Of a stretch of 64,000 nucleotides of DNA, positions 42,901-53,600 are shown in pieces. The notes beneath the pieces are model-generated. The model saw only the letters and a program-made list of their open reading frames with translations, did no database searches and had not been told where the DNA came from. Both the position numbers and the translations under genes were made by a program. This DNA comes from Tricholomella constricta (taxonomy: Eukaryota > Basidiomycota > Agaricomycetes > Agaricales > Lyophyllaceae). How positions within the stretch are numbered: position 1 is the first letter of the stretch; each line of letters starts with the position of its first letter. The DNA lies in NCBI GenBank assembly GCA_013368375.1, contig JAACJP010000025.1:62001-126000 (forward strand). Direction: 5' to 3'.

Positions 42901-45330
42901 TTGTCTAACTTCTTTGCAAGTAAAGTGCTATATTGGATGGAGGTTATGAGCTGGCTTGGAAAGGTCTATGAGGCACAGGAGGCTGTGAAAAACCTTCTGG
43001 ATTTTTTAAAGGTAATGAATGAATTGATTAATTGTGGTATAAAAAACTGAATCCTGATTCATTAGAAGAGAAATGGTCAAATGGTGTTTATAGAACAAGT
43101 ACAGGACTGCATTGCACTATTGCAAAACTTTAAAACTCCCATTGATTTGGGGGCCCTTCAAGTATATCATACAGGGCTAGCCCTGTGCCCTGTGTCTAGT
43201 GCTTTGGAAAAACAGTGGTCTCATCAAATTAATCACAAGAAGGTTATGTATACCTATGCATCATCAGTAAGGGCATCACAAGTACTGGAATGTCATACCA
43301 GCCCAGTGACATCTGTGGTGTTTTCTCCAGATGGCACTATGCTTGCCTCTGGATCTTGGGACAGGACAGTCTGCCTCTGGGATGTTCAGAAAGGAGCCCT
43401 TGTTGGCTCTGCACTAAAGGGTCATACTGACAAAGTGACATCTGTGGTGTTTTCTCCAGACGGCACTATGCTTGCCTCTGGATCACAGGACGGCACAGTG
43501 TGCCTCTGGGATGTCCAGAAAGGAGTCCTTGTTGGCTCTGCACTGAAGAGTCATACCAACAAAGTGACATCTGTGGTGTTTTCTCAAGACGGCACTATGC
43601 TTGCCTCTGGATCTGATGACAGCACAGTGTGCCTCTGGGATGTTCAGAAAGGAGCCCTTGTTGGCTCTGCACTGAAGGGTCATACCAACAAAGTGACATC
43701 TGTGGTGTTTTCTCCAGACGGCATTATGCTTGCCTCTGGATCTGATGACAGCACAGTGTGCCTCTGGGATGTTCAGAAAGGAGCCCTTGTTAGCTCTGCA
43801 CTAAAGGGTCATACTGACACAGTGACATCTGTGGTATTTTCTCCAGATGGCACTATGCTTGCCTCTGGATCTGAGGACTGGACAGTGCGCCTCTGGGATG
43901 TTCAAAAAGGAGCCCTTGTTAGCTCTGCACTAAAGGGTCATACTGACACAGTGACATCTGTGGTATTTTCTCCAGACGGCACTATGCTTGCCTCTGGGTC
44001 TGAGGACTGGACAGTGCGCCTCTGGGATGTTCAGAAAGGAGCCCTTGTTAGCTTTGCCCTAAAGGGTCATACTGACACAGTGATATCTGTGGTATTTTCT
44101 CCAGACGGCACTATGCTTGCCTCTGGATCTTGGGACAACACATTGTGCCTCTGGGATGTTCAGAGAGGAGCCCTTGTTGGCTCTGCACTAAAGGGTCATA
44201 CCAGCCCAGTGACATCTGTGGTGTTTTCTCCAGATGGTACTATGCTTGCCTCTGGATCTTGGGACAACAAAGTGTGCCTCTGGGATGTTCAGAAAGGAGC
44301 CCTTGTTAGCTCTGCACTGAAGGGTCATACCTGCACAGTGGAATCTGTGGTATTTTCTCGAGACGGCACTATGCTTGCCTCTAGATCTGAGGACGACAAA
44401 GTGTGCCTCTGGGATGTTCAGAAAGGAGCCCTTGTTGGCTCTGCACTAAAGAGTCATACCCGCCCATCAACATCTGTGGTGTTTTCTCCAGATGGCACTA
44501 TGCTTGCCTCTGGATCTTGGGACAGGACAGTCTGCCTCTGGGTTGTTCAGAAAGGAGCCCTTGTCAGCTCTGCACTCAAGGGTCATACCGACGCCGTGAG
44601 ATCTGTGGTGTTTTCTCCAGATGGCACTATGCTTGCCTCTGGATCTCAGGACGGCACAGTGTGCCTCTGGGATGTTCAGAAAGGAGCCCTTGTTGGCTCT
44701 GCACTGAAGGGTCATACCAAGAAAGTGACATCTGTGGTGTTTTCTCCAGACCGCACTATGCTTGCCTCTGGATCTGATGACAGCACAGTGTGCCTCTGGG
44801 ATGTTCAGAAAGGAGCCCTTGTCAGCTCTGCACTCAAGAGTCATACTGACGCCGTGAGATCTGTGGTGTTTTCTCCAGATGGCACTATGCTTGCGTCTGG
44901 ATCTCAGGACGGCACAGTGTGCCTCTGGGATGTTCAGAAAGGAGCCCTTGTTGGCTCCGCACTGAAGGGCCATACCAGCCCAGTAACATCTGTGGTGTTT
45001 TCTCCAGACAGCACTATGCTTGCCTCTGGATGTTGGGATGACACAGTGTGCCTCTGGGATATTCAGAAAGGAGCCCTTGTTGGCTCTGCACTAAAGGGTC
45101 ATACTAACTCAGTGACATCTGTGGTATTTCCTCCAGATGGCACTACACTCACATCTGGATTTCAAAATATTTCCATGCATTTCATTGATTCATCTCATTT
45201 TTTATGTTCTAATCAAGGCAACCGATTTTTTTGGATACCATTCAACCTCCGTGGAGAAGTTATAACTGGATCAGATGGAACTGTCATAATATATGGATAC
45301 TTGGGGTCTATGATGTTTGTTAAACTTTAG
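39905..45330 (+). CDS. NLR-like receptor: C2, helical domain, NACHT, WD40 repeats
   Basis: Exons 39905-40029, 40080-40201, 40254-40843, 40904-40954, 41001-41184, 41252-43011 and 43105-45330 close to 1685 residues. Residues 1-120 form a C2-like domain (DNPVWNKPFL); the exon may start earlier at a CAG acceptor at 39887, so the true N-terminus is uncertain. Then four proline-rich repeats, a helical region, and a NACHT domain with Walker A GAAGTGKSS (about 469) and Walker B VVIVIDALDEC (about 566). After a helical linker there are 14 regular WD40 repeats of 43 residues plus a degenerate fifteenth (about 1005-1633). In fungi this architecture belongs to STAND proteins that sense non-self and trigger incompatibility or cell death; that role is inferred. 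All frames are open, so it looks functional. Confidence 0.88.
40361..40790 (+). repeat. proline-rich coding repeats in the NLR-like gene
   Basis: Four in-frame units of about 105-115 nt, each reading APQSPTSGLAPQGLE, (V)ILSEASAVE and PPSNQD with changes. They lie between the C2-like and helical domains and probably form a flexible linker. Confidence 0.85.
43288..45170 (+). repeat. WD40 array, 129-bp units, about 15 copies
   Basis: Units of exactly 129 nt (43 codons) run from KGHT or KSHT through VVFSPDGTMLASGS to LWDVQKGALV and SAL. Fourteen are canonical and the last decays after the Asp box. Nucleotide identity between units is very high, while a few codons vary: the two after GHT, the residue before the conserved Asp of the SGS-x-D-x turn, and the one after it. 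Confidence 0.92.
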
Positions 45331-45436
45331 ATATTTGGCTTTATTGAGCATTGTAGCCAAGTTTATAATCAAATACTATTTGATGTGTTTCTTTGTTTGT
45401 ATTTGTATTTTTTACTACAATGTCAAATATCTTCAC

Positions 45437-45897
45437 TGTTAGAGGGGAATCCAATGTTATATTAAGTACGATAGAGAGTGTAAGTAGGGCCTACCTGGCA
45501 GAGGAGAATCCAATGGGAATAGAGTAAAGAATTCTCCAATGTCAAAGGGCCGACTATATAGAGTATTGTACGTGAGGGCCAGCTCTTTGTGGTGTATGGT
45601 ACGTAAATGAAAACTGACGGTCAGCGGCGCATGTATGGACATGTTCCCAATGCTGTCTGATCCTCATGGCTCAGAATGCAGGCACAAGATTGGACAGCCA
45701 ACATCGGGGTGTTGGGGAGTCGTGGTCAGGATTGGGCATGCGCTGGGAAGGAGAGGTAATGACAGGAAGATGTAAGAATGTACACCAACACTTGGGTTGG
45801 AGTGTTGAGGTCGGGATCATGATCGGTCGACAGCAATCACATGAGTCGGGGGACAGTCGGTGAGCATCAGAGGGCGCGAGTGGGTGCTCTCCTAACA
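45437..45897 (-). repeat. 3' LTR of the degenerate gypsy element, 461 bp
   Basis: Plus-strand ends TGTTAGAGG and CTCCTAACA form a 7-bp terminal inverted repeat. A TATA-like ACTCTATATAGTCGG lies on the minus strand at about 45560. It aligns with the old solo LTR at 5657-6124. It starts 107 bp after the stop codon of the NLR-like gene. Confidence 0.8.
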
Positions 45898-45911
45898 TCA
45901 CCCCCCCTTTT
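45898..45911 (-). other. polypurine tract of the degenerate gypsy element
   Basis: Minus-strand AAAAGGGGGGGTGA directly before the LTR start TGTTAGGAG. Confidence 0.75.
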
Positions 45912-46031
45912 GAATTGCAACAGGTCAGTGCAGGGTGACAGTGGCAAAGACAGCCGGGAACAGCGTAAATATGCCGCGAAGGGTTATCTAGAGGCTGCTA
46001 GGGTGTAACTAGGGTGTGAAGGTATTTTTAC

Positions 46032-46262
46032 TAGGGTGCAGGGTGCAGGGCAGAGAGGGCAGGGTACAGGGTGCAGAGGACAGGGTGATCAGGGTGCAGG
46101 GCACAGGATACAGGGCAGAAGGAGCAGGGTACAGGATGCAGGGCACAGGGTGAGCAGGGTGCAGAGCACAGGGTGTGCAGGGGGCAGGGTCCAGGGTGGA
46201 ACAGATAGGATGCAGAGAGTGAGCTGCAGAGGAAAGGGAAGCTACAGGGTGCAGGGTGCATC
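46032..46262. repeat. imperfect minisatellite, GC-rich
   Basis: About 230 bp built of 7-15-bp variants of CAGGGTGCAGGG and CAGGGTACAGGG. It lies in the 3' untranslated part of the gypsy element. All open frames across it are repeat artefacts. A purine-rich stretch (GGGAGGAGAAGG type) follows at about 46478-46575. Confidence 0.85.
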
Positions 46263-46936
46263 CAGCTGTGAGGTGGAGTGCTGCTTTGTGCAACTCATCT
46301 CAGATGAGCTGTGAGGCACTCCTTCTCCTTCGTCCTCGTCTCTGATGAGTATTGCATAGTTACACTCACTGCTGTGTCCACGAGTGCACAACTCGTTTTG
46401 CAATGTGCACACTGACAGACAATTTTGTGCAAGTCTGTGGAGTATGGGCACACTTTGATACTTATGGGTAGGGTGGAAACCTAGAAGGGGAAGGGAGGAG
46501 AAGGCAGAGGGAAGAGGGGAGGGAGAAGGGGAAAGGAGAGAAGGAGGAGGAGGGGTAACAGGGAGGAGAACACAAAGATCAGAGAAGAGACAGACATCTG
46601 CTGTGTGTGGTGCTTAGTAAGTGGCGGGGTCCATTTCCACTTGCCCGTGCAAGATGATCAACCCAAGATACTCGATCTTGGTGGAGACAGGCAATCTGAC
46701 ACGAGCGCGTGGAGGGATGGTAATGTGATGATATTCTGCTCTGCCCCTGCTTCCTCTTCTGTCTACGCACAGCCACTAGGGTCTGTGTAATCTAATCTAC
46801 TGTAGTTATTGTCCGGTTGCTCTATATGATCTCCTGATAGCCGACCCTGACTGGCTCTGTCGCCCGTCTGCATGTGCCTACCCCCTCAGAAGCAACGTCC
46901 TCATTGCGCCCCGACTAGTCCACACCTCAGCTGTCC

Positions 46937-47945
46937 AGGAGGTCATCGTCCTGGTCCTCAAGGTCCTCTTCCTCTGGGCTGGGCGCGTCGTTATTGTCTT
47001 CGATCGTCTCCTCTTCCTCCTCCTCCTCCTCAATCCGGTCTTCCTCCTCCTCCTCTCGTGCTTTTGCCACCTCCATGTCCTGTTGTGATGCATGCAGTTG
47101 GGTGCCGATTCATGGCAGGAACCTGCGGAGCCATTGCGCGCTGAACCGGCCGCCTATCGGGAGGCCCTCCAGAGTGTCGAGCTTGTAGGAATTGCGGTCT
47201 CGGCTGACGACGCGCCAGGGTGCAGACCATTTGGGTTCCATTTTGCGTCCCACTTGGACTGTGTAATCGAGGTTGCTTCTGTATACTTGTACGAGTTGTC
47301 CGGCCTTGAATATGACTTCCTTTGGTGCCCTTCCCAGGACCGTTTTGTCGAATGCCGCTTTGCGTTTCCACGCATGCTCCGTGATGGCGGCGTATCTGTC
47401 CGTCCGTTGTTGGTCCATGTACACCATTTGCACCCTCACATCGCCCTCCGTAGGTTTGCTGGCTGCCGTGTCACTGGTGTTCAGCTGGTGTTGACCATGA
47501 GGCCTAGTACCAGCTCGTTGGGTGAGAATTTGAGGTGGGGTAGGATATGCCGCTTTGTGTTTCCACGCATGCTCCATGATGGCAGCGTATCTGTCCGTCC
47601 GTTGTTGGTCCACGTACACCATTTGCACCCTCACATCGCCCTCCGTAGGTTTGCTGGCTGCCGTGTCACTGGTGTTCAGCTGGTGTTGACCACGAGGCCT
47701 AGTACCAGCTCGTTGGGTGAGAATTTGAGGTGGGGTAGGATGCGGTTGTTCAGGTACTCGATCGCGGCCTCAAGGTGCTCCGGCCACGTCTCCGGTAGGT
47801 CCATCTTATCGTACTCATCCTCTCCTAGGTCTGGCACGCACATCCTCTTCAGGTGTCCTAGCAACTTCCCGTTCATCCCTTCGACGAGGCCATTGACCCA
47901 GGGCGAGTATGCGGCGACTATCCTCGACTCGGTGATAGAGCTAGA
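46937..47945 (-). pseudogene. integrase C-terminal half of the degenerate gypsy element
   Basis: Begins RIVAAYSPWVNGLVEGMNGKL, which contains the third catalytic residue (Glu in LVEG) of the DDE integrase. The 5' part (first two Asp) lies at 59.7-60.0 kb. Downstream are WPEHLEAAIEYLNNRILPHL, RVQMVY.DQQRTDRYA, the KAGQLVQVYRSNLD and KWSAPWRVV segments (a GPY/F-like module) and WLRRFLP, then a TGA at about 47110. Beyond that stop the frame stays open through an extremely acidic tail (EEEEEDRIEEEEEEE, DLEDQDDDLLDS) to TGA at about 46937, so the TGA probably arose from CGA. A 195-bp in-frame tandem duplication sits in the middle. Confidence 0.8.
47352..47741. repeat. 195-bp tandem duplication in the gypsy integrase
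   Basis: Units 47352-47546 and 47547-47741, both starting ATGCCGCTTTG and ending GGTGGGGTAGGAT, with a handful of differences (GCGTTTCC against GTGTTTCC, CCGTGATGGCGG against CCATGATGGCAG). 195 is 65 codons, so the frame is kept. Confidence 0.9.
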
Positions 47946-47950
47946 AGGCC

Positions 47951-48806
47951 TGTAGGTGCTGTACACAACAACAAAACAACTAACAACTATAGGGGGCGAG
48001 AAGTGTTAAAAGTTCCCAAACATACGAGTGTGCAGGGCTAAAAGGATGGTTTGGACGAAGGTAAAGACGATCCGACTAGATATTAGTCGAACCGACGACG
48101 ATGCGACGAGCGCGATAGTATGCGATAGTTCCCAGCTGGAACGGGTCGGCGACGCGACTGTTGATGTCGGTGATGCAACAACGAGATGAACGATGCTAAA
48201 ACGGAGAACTCACGGGTTCGGGCAGCGGTTACGGGCGGACAGATACAGCGGTTTACGAGATTTACTACAGTGGCGACGGTTACGGCGGTTTGCGACGGGT
48301 TTATACGATGAGGACGGTTTGGAGACGACGGAGACGATGGTTTTTGAGCTATTAACTCTGAACGTGAGGGAAAATACGGGCTATAATTCACTGGGGGCAT
48401 TGTATGGACTACATGGGATTGTTTATATGCTAAGGTCAGACCACCGACTCTTAGTGCGACCACACAGACGTTTCACGTTTAGGTTGTGGCCAAGTCTGGT
48501 ACCGCGCGGCGCGTCTCTTAGGACCAGTCGGATGTGGCGCGTTATTGATCGGAAGTTAGTGGCGGATTGGATATGTGATCAGGGCAGTCGGTGATTACGG
48601 GACTCCATAAATTAGTCAGATATGTGTCGTGAATAGGAGACGGAGTGGCTTTGTCGGTAAACGCGTCATGGGTAGGGCGCCAAGTCGGATGTTCAACGTT
48701 TTGACAGGCGAACGTGCATAGTGGCTTGGTGACTACCCAGTTACTCCGATCCTCGGCGCCCGAGAGCGAGGTCGGCCGAGTTGAGCGGGTCGTGTTTGGT
48801 CGGGAA
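47951..48806. mobile_element. unidentified insert in the gypsy integrase, left part
   Basis: Integrase homology stops at about 47945 and resumes at about 59652. After removing the Copia element and one target copy, the intervening DNA is about 0.93 kb (47951-48806 plus 59567-59643). It begins TGTAGGTG and ends GGTGACCA, with AGCTAGA just outside on both sides (47939-47945 and 59644-59650), which suggests a solo LTR or another inserted element; the junction is not clean. It has no coding frame I trust and a run of CGACGGTTACGGCGG-like sequence. Confidence 0.45.
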
Positions 48807-49096
48807 TGTCGCCGCTATATTCTTCAGCCCCCCCCTACATACACCTCCGTTCTGTTATACACCTGATCCGGGCTCACGTGATTACATTATCATTTCCCAT
48901 TCCGTAGTGTAGAGATCCCTTAGCTTACTCTCTACTCCTTACACCCGGATCCCCAGGTAAATACCTTATCCCTTAGCTTACTCTCTACTCCTTACACCCG
49001 GATCCCCAGTCCCTAGGTGAATTCTATAAGCTCAGGAAGTTTCTCGCGTGACTCTTCGGTCTTGGTCCGACACCCCGTCCAAATACGCGCTCAACA
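48807..49096 (+). repeat. 5' LTR of the outer Copia element
   Basis: Contains a doubled internal block (CCCTTAGCTTACTCTCTACTC followed by CTTACACCCGGATCCCCAG occurs twice). Ends GCGCTCAACA. Confidence 0.92.
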
Positions 49097-49108
49097 GGTT
49101 ATGGGCCC
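49097..49108 (+). other. primer-binding site of the outer Copia element
   Basis: GGTTATGGGCCC directly follows the LTR. Its complement GGGCCCATAACC is the anticodon stem-loop sequence of eukaryotic initiator tRNA-Met, so priming by a cleaved half-tRNA, as in Drosophila copia and yeast Ty5, is likely. Confidence 0.7.
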
Positions 49109-49246
49109 CATGCCCTGACTTTGTACCGAAGATCTCATTGCCCAGCTCCGTCTTGTACGTCGCAGCCGGCTCCGAATTAGCCTCGCTCCAGTCATCTGTC
49201 GAGCTCGACGCTTCTTCAAAAACTTCCTTATCTGATCTCATCAAAA

Positions 49247-50249
49247 ATGGATGACAGCTCTTCCCAGCGGTCTCCCCTCTCGAAACTAGGCATCGTCAAA
49301 TACATCAGCTGGGAGAAGTCGATGTATGGACGCCTTATGTATCTCGGTGTCATCCGGCTCGTCATCCGAAAGGAAAAGGCCCCGGTTTCCCCTCCATCCG
49401 GCGACCCTGCGGCCATTGCGGCCCATGTTACCGCTCTCAGTATCTTCGAGACTCGGAGCGATAAAGCCGCCGGCGAGATCTATCAATGGCTAGACGAAGC
49501 CAATAAGATTCACGTCGACGCAATCCGGGACGACCCTGCCGCGATGTGGGAGAAGCTGCACGAGATCCACAGCAAGTCTGCCCCGAACTCCCGCTTCAAC
49601 TCCCTTAGTGACCTGTTTGGAATTCGGAAGCTCGATGACGAGTCACTCACAGATCTCACTACACACGTAGAAGGCGCCATGCTGCGCGTGAAGGCACTTC
49701 GCCCCCCCGATACGCTCGACACTTCCGGAACATTGTGAAAGGCTACACCCTTGAGAAGCTCGACGAGGAGCTCACCATCATGGCCATGATCCGTGCCCTG
49801 CCCGTCGAGTATAATTCTTTCATCTCCTCCGTCCTACTCCTCAGTGTCCTATCCAAGGACGCTATTCTCGAAGCATTTCGCACCGAAGAAACCCAGCATC
49901 GCGCCGCCGCCGAAGATGCCGAAGCCGTTGCCATCGCCGTCGCTGCTGCCGCTGCACGCATCCTCAAGTGCTACATCTGCGATGGTGAGCACACTATGAT
50001 CGAATGCCCGATGTACGACAAGGTGCGCGCCCTCAGATCTGGAAAGGAGAAGGATAAGAGCGGCGACTCTGGGAAGGGTGGGAGCAAGTCGCGCGGTCGC
50101 GGAAATCGCGGACCTGGCAAGAAAGCGAACGCCGCCTCCTCGAAGGTCGAGGATGGCTGCGACGGACCCGCCGTGAAGGCCGACGCAGCCGTTTGTCAAT
50201 CCTCTACCTTGTCCAACCCCGCAACTGACCGGTGGAACACAGACACTGG
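49247..50249 (+). pseudogene. gag region of the outer Copia element, frameshifted
   Basis: Starts MDDSSSQRSPLSKL at 49247. The first frame runs to a stop at 49736-49738 with ARGVEGAML-like helical text (THVEGAMLRVKAL). The continuing gag homology (TLEKLDEELTIMAMIRALPVEYNSF) is in another frame from about 49735; the shift probably lies at the run of seven C near 49701-49710. A CCHC knuckle CYICDGEHTMIEC lies at about 49970-50010, followed by a basic Gly-rich tail. It ends in the protease motif NTDTG, where the inner Copia is inserted. This is the capsid and nucleocapsid part of the element. Confidence 0.8.
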
Positions 50250-50568
50250 TGTTAGAATCCTAACTGGTAGATCGCTATAAGCGATAAGTAGAAGACCTTA
50301 GTCCGGTATAATTGACTATTATATTTGTGGACCCGTACCTATAAGCGATAAGTAGAAGACTACTTTAAGTTAGTTACGTGTCCGTGAATATTAGTATGGT
50401 GTAAGTACTCACCCTTAGTCCGGTATAATTGACTAAGGGTGCTAGTATGTATGGTACAGTATATATATATGTCTAAGTGTCCTTTGATATGAAGAGATAA
50501 AGAGAAAACATACAAAGAATGATCGGGCTTACACAAAGGGTGTATTCGGTGCCACTCACATTCTAACA
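50250..50568 (-). repeat. 3' LTR of the inner Copia element
   Basis: Contains two copies of CTATAAGCGATAAGTAGAAG and of TTAGTCCGGTATAATTGACTA. It is preceded on the minus strand by the polypurine tract GTTGAGGAGGAG (50569-50580). Confidence 0.92.
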
Positions 50569-50612
50569 CTCCTCCTCAACGAATACACGCTCCTCCTCGA
50601 ATGGAATCTTGG

Positions 50613-53600
50613 CTAGAGTAGGCCGAGCAGTGCGCGGAGGCGAACGAAGACGGAACGGTCGAGTGGTTTCGTGAAGACGTCCGCGACGTTGTTCTTCGTA
50701 TTAACGTATCGAACATTGATCTCGCCAGATTGGACGCGTTCCCTGAGAAAGTGATACTTGATGTCGACGTGTTTGACGCGAGCGTGGAGAAGGGGATCTT
50801 CGGAGAGATTTATCGCGGCGTTATTATCGCATAAGATGGTGGTCGCGGTAGGCGTCGCGTAGCCGATCGCGTTCAATAAGGCTCGCAGCCATATGCACTC
50901 CTGGGCTGCTTCGAAGGCCGCCATATACTCGGCCTCGCATGACGACGCCGCTACCGTTTTTTGTTTGCGCGCTGCCCATGAGATCGCTCCTGAACCAAGG
51001 CTCCATGTATATCCGCCGATGCTGCGTCTGGTGTCTAAGCAATTCGCCCAGTCTGAGTCCGTGAAACCGATAAGCGATGTGGGAAGGGATCCTCCAAGGT
51101 GAAGTTTGAGATCGCGAGTTCCCTTTAGGTATCGGACAAGACGGATCGCGGCGTTCCAGTGTATTGTGGAGTAGGAGTTGACGTATTGTGTGAGCTGTTG
51201 GACGGCATAGGAGATGTCCGGTCTAGTGGAGATAGCGAGGTAGAGGAGGCAGCCGACGAGGGATCGGTATGGGAGTTTAGTGACGGTTGCCAGTTCGTCA
51301 GGGGAAAGAGTGGCGCGGTCGACACGTCGGAGTTGTAGGCCCTTTTCCATGGGGAGTGATAATGGGGTGGCGTCTTGTTGGCGAAAGAGATGGATGATTT
51401 TGTCAATTAAGGCGGTCTGCGAGAGTTTGACTGTGTTGTTGGGGCGATCCCACTCGATGGCGATGCCGACGACGAATCTGGGGGTGCCAAGATCTGAGAT
51501 AGTCCAGGTTTTACGCATCTCCTCCTTAAATCGATTGTTCTCGGCTTCGTTGCTTGCTATCGCCAGGAAGTCGTCAACATGTACAGCTGCAATGACGGTT
51601 CCGGTGTCAGTTTTGCGATAGTAAATGCAGGATTCGCATGCCAATCGGGTAAATCCCCATGAGATCATACTGTCGTTCAGGGTTTTGTTCCAGATTCGTC
51701 CGCTTTGCTTCATCCCGTATAGCCCGCGCACTATGCACCATACCCAATCTTCTTTCCCTTCTTCCTCGAATCCGGGGGGTTGCTCCATGTACTGGATCTC
51801 GTCTGAGGGTAAAAGACCGTAAAGGAAAGCTGTTTTCACGTCAATCTGCATGGCGTGCCATCCTTTCGAAGCGGCGAGGTGTAATAGTACTCGCCAGGAT
51901 TCCATTCGCGCAGTCGGTGAGGTTGTCTTTGTATAGTCCTTCCCGTAGATCTGTTCGTACCCTTTGAAAACGAGTCTGACTTTAAATCGTACTGGTTTCC
52001 CGTTTTCGTCGCGTTTGATTTTGAAGACTGGTCGCCCCTTCCGGATTTTCTGGCCCTGTGGGACTTCAGATCTCGGGATCAGCTTGTATACCCCCATCTC
52101 CTTCAGTGACTTCAACTCTTCTCGGTATCCCTCCTCCCATTTCTTCACATCCGCTGACCTTTTTGCCTCTTCCCAGGTTTTCGGTTCGTCCTCGAATTCC
52201 AGAGTCGTCGGATCTATTCCTCCGGAATCAATGATGGCGGCTAAAGTTCGATCATGATCGGATTCAGGGTTCTGATCTTCGGGGACTGGGGGATCGGGAG
52301 CCGGTTCCGGTATCGTTGTGACATCATCGGTGAGTGCCGCTCGTCGGTCTGCCTTGGCTGCCTTGATGCGCTCTGCACTCGCTTTGGATTCGGCGACGGC
52401 GCGTTCCGTCTGGGTGACGACGGTTGGGTCGTTTCTCTGGGGTTGTTGTATTATCCGTCCGGAGCGTCGTGGTCCTACAGGAGGTTCGGGTGGTTCTGGT
52501 TCGTTGACGATTTCTGGTGGAGGTGAATAAAAGTCTTCATCATCGTCCTGGCCCATGTCTATTGGCGTTGCCGTCGCTTCATCGCGGATTTCTTGTATGG
52601 TAGTAGGTTCGGCTGTTTCAGGATTAGGGATAGGATTGAATGGTGGATGTCCATCGTGGCTTTCGAGGAAGCGGACGTGGTAGGAGCTAATGACTCTCCC
52701 GGATGGCCTATGGTAGCATCTGTACTCTTTGGCTCTGGGATTATATCCAATTAGTACGCATTCGATAGAACGTTCGTAGATTTTTGGATTGTTACGGTTT
52801 TGGATGAGAACGAAGGCTCTGCATCCTATCTCGCGCATGTACGAGTAATTTGGGGGGCGATCATGCCATCGCTCATACGGCGTCTTTCCATTGAGGGATT
52901 TGGTCGCTGTTTTCTCTTGGAGATGGCAGGCCGTCAGATAGAATTCATCCCACATGTTCGGTGGACAGTTTGCTGCGATACGCATGGTTCGTGCTTTGTT
53001 GTTCAGTGTACGGTGCATCCGTTCCACTCGTCCCATGTGTGCCGACGTGTACGGTGCGCCGAACTGTTGCGCGCCTCCTTGTTCCTTTAACCATTCTTCC
53101 ATCTTGTGCCCCGAGAGCTCTCCATCATGTCCCGTTCGGTAGACGCCTACTTTGAGACCTGTTTCCCGTTCCCTTGCGCGTTCCCAAGCTTTGAGTTCTT
53201 CGAGCGCGTCGCTCTTGAGCCTGAGAGGGATAGACCAGGGCTTGTTGGTGTAATCATCGACGAGGTTCATCATATAATAGTATCCATTGCGTGATTGTAC
53301 ATCAGCCTTCCCAGTCAGATCTATCCAAACGATTCCTAGTTTCCTCGTCGCCCTATGCCCCTCCCCCACTTCACGCGTCTTTGGTACTGGTGTCCTGGTC
53401 TGTTTCCCAAGGATACACGAGTCACATTTTTGCGGACGGGAGGAGAAGGTGAGGGGCGTACCTGTGATCGTTCCGGCCTTAGCCATCTCGGTCAGGGTCT
53501 GGTAATTGGCGTGCCCGAGGCGACGATGCCATGTTTCGAGGCTAGGGGTTTGCTGGACGGAGAGCGCATGCTCGGCGGATACGGATCGGAGGTTGAGCGC

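Noticed and set aside
44467..44973. Minus-strand open frames across the WD40 array
   Set aside because: The 129-bp period is a multiple of three, so absence of stops in one unit is copied to all; the sense frame has the WD40 pattern.
43288..45170. Regular repeats that could suggest a CRISPR-like array
   Set aside because: The 129-bp units are contiguous coding repeats without spacers in a eukaryotic gene.
47092..47955. Plus-strand open frame of 287 codons with repeated segments
   Set aside because: It is the antisense of the gypsy integrase; the minus strand reads catalytic and C-terminal integrase motifs, and the repetition comes from the 195-bp duplication.
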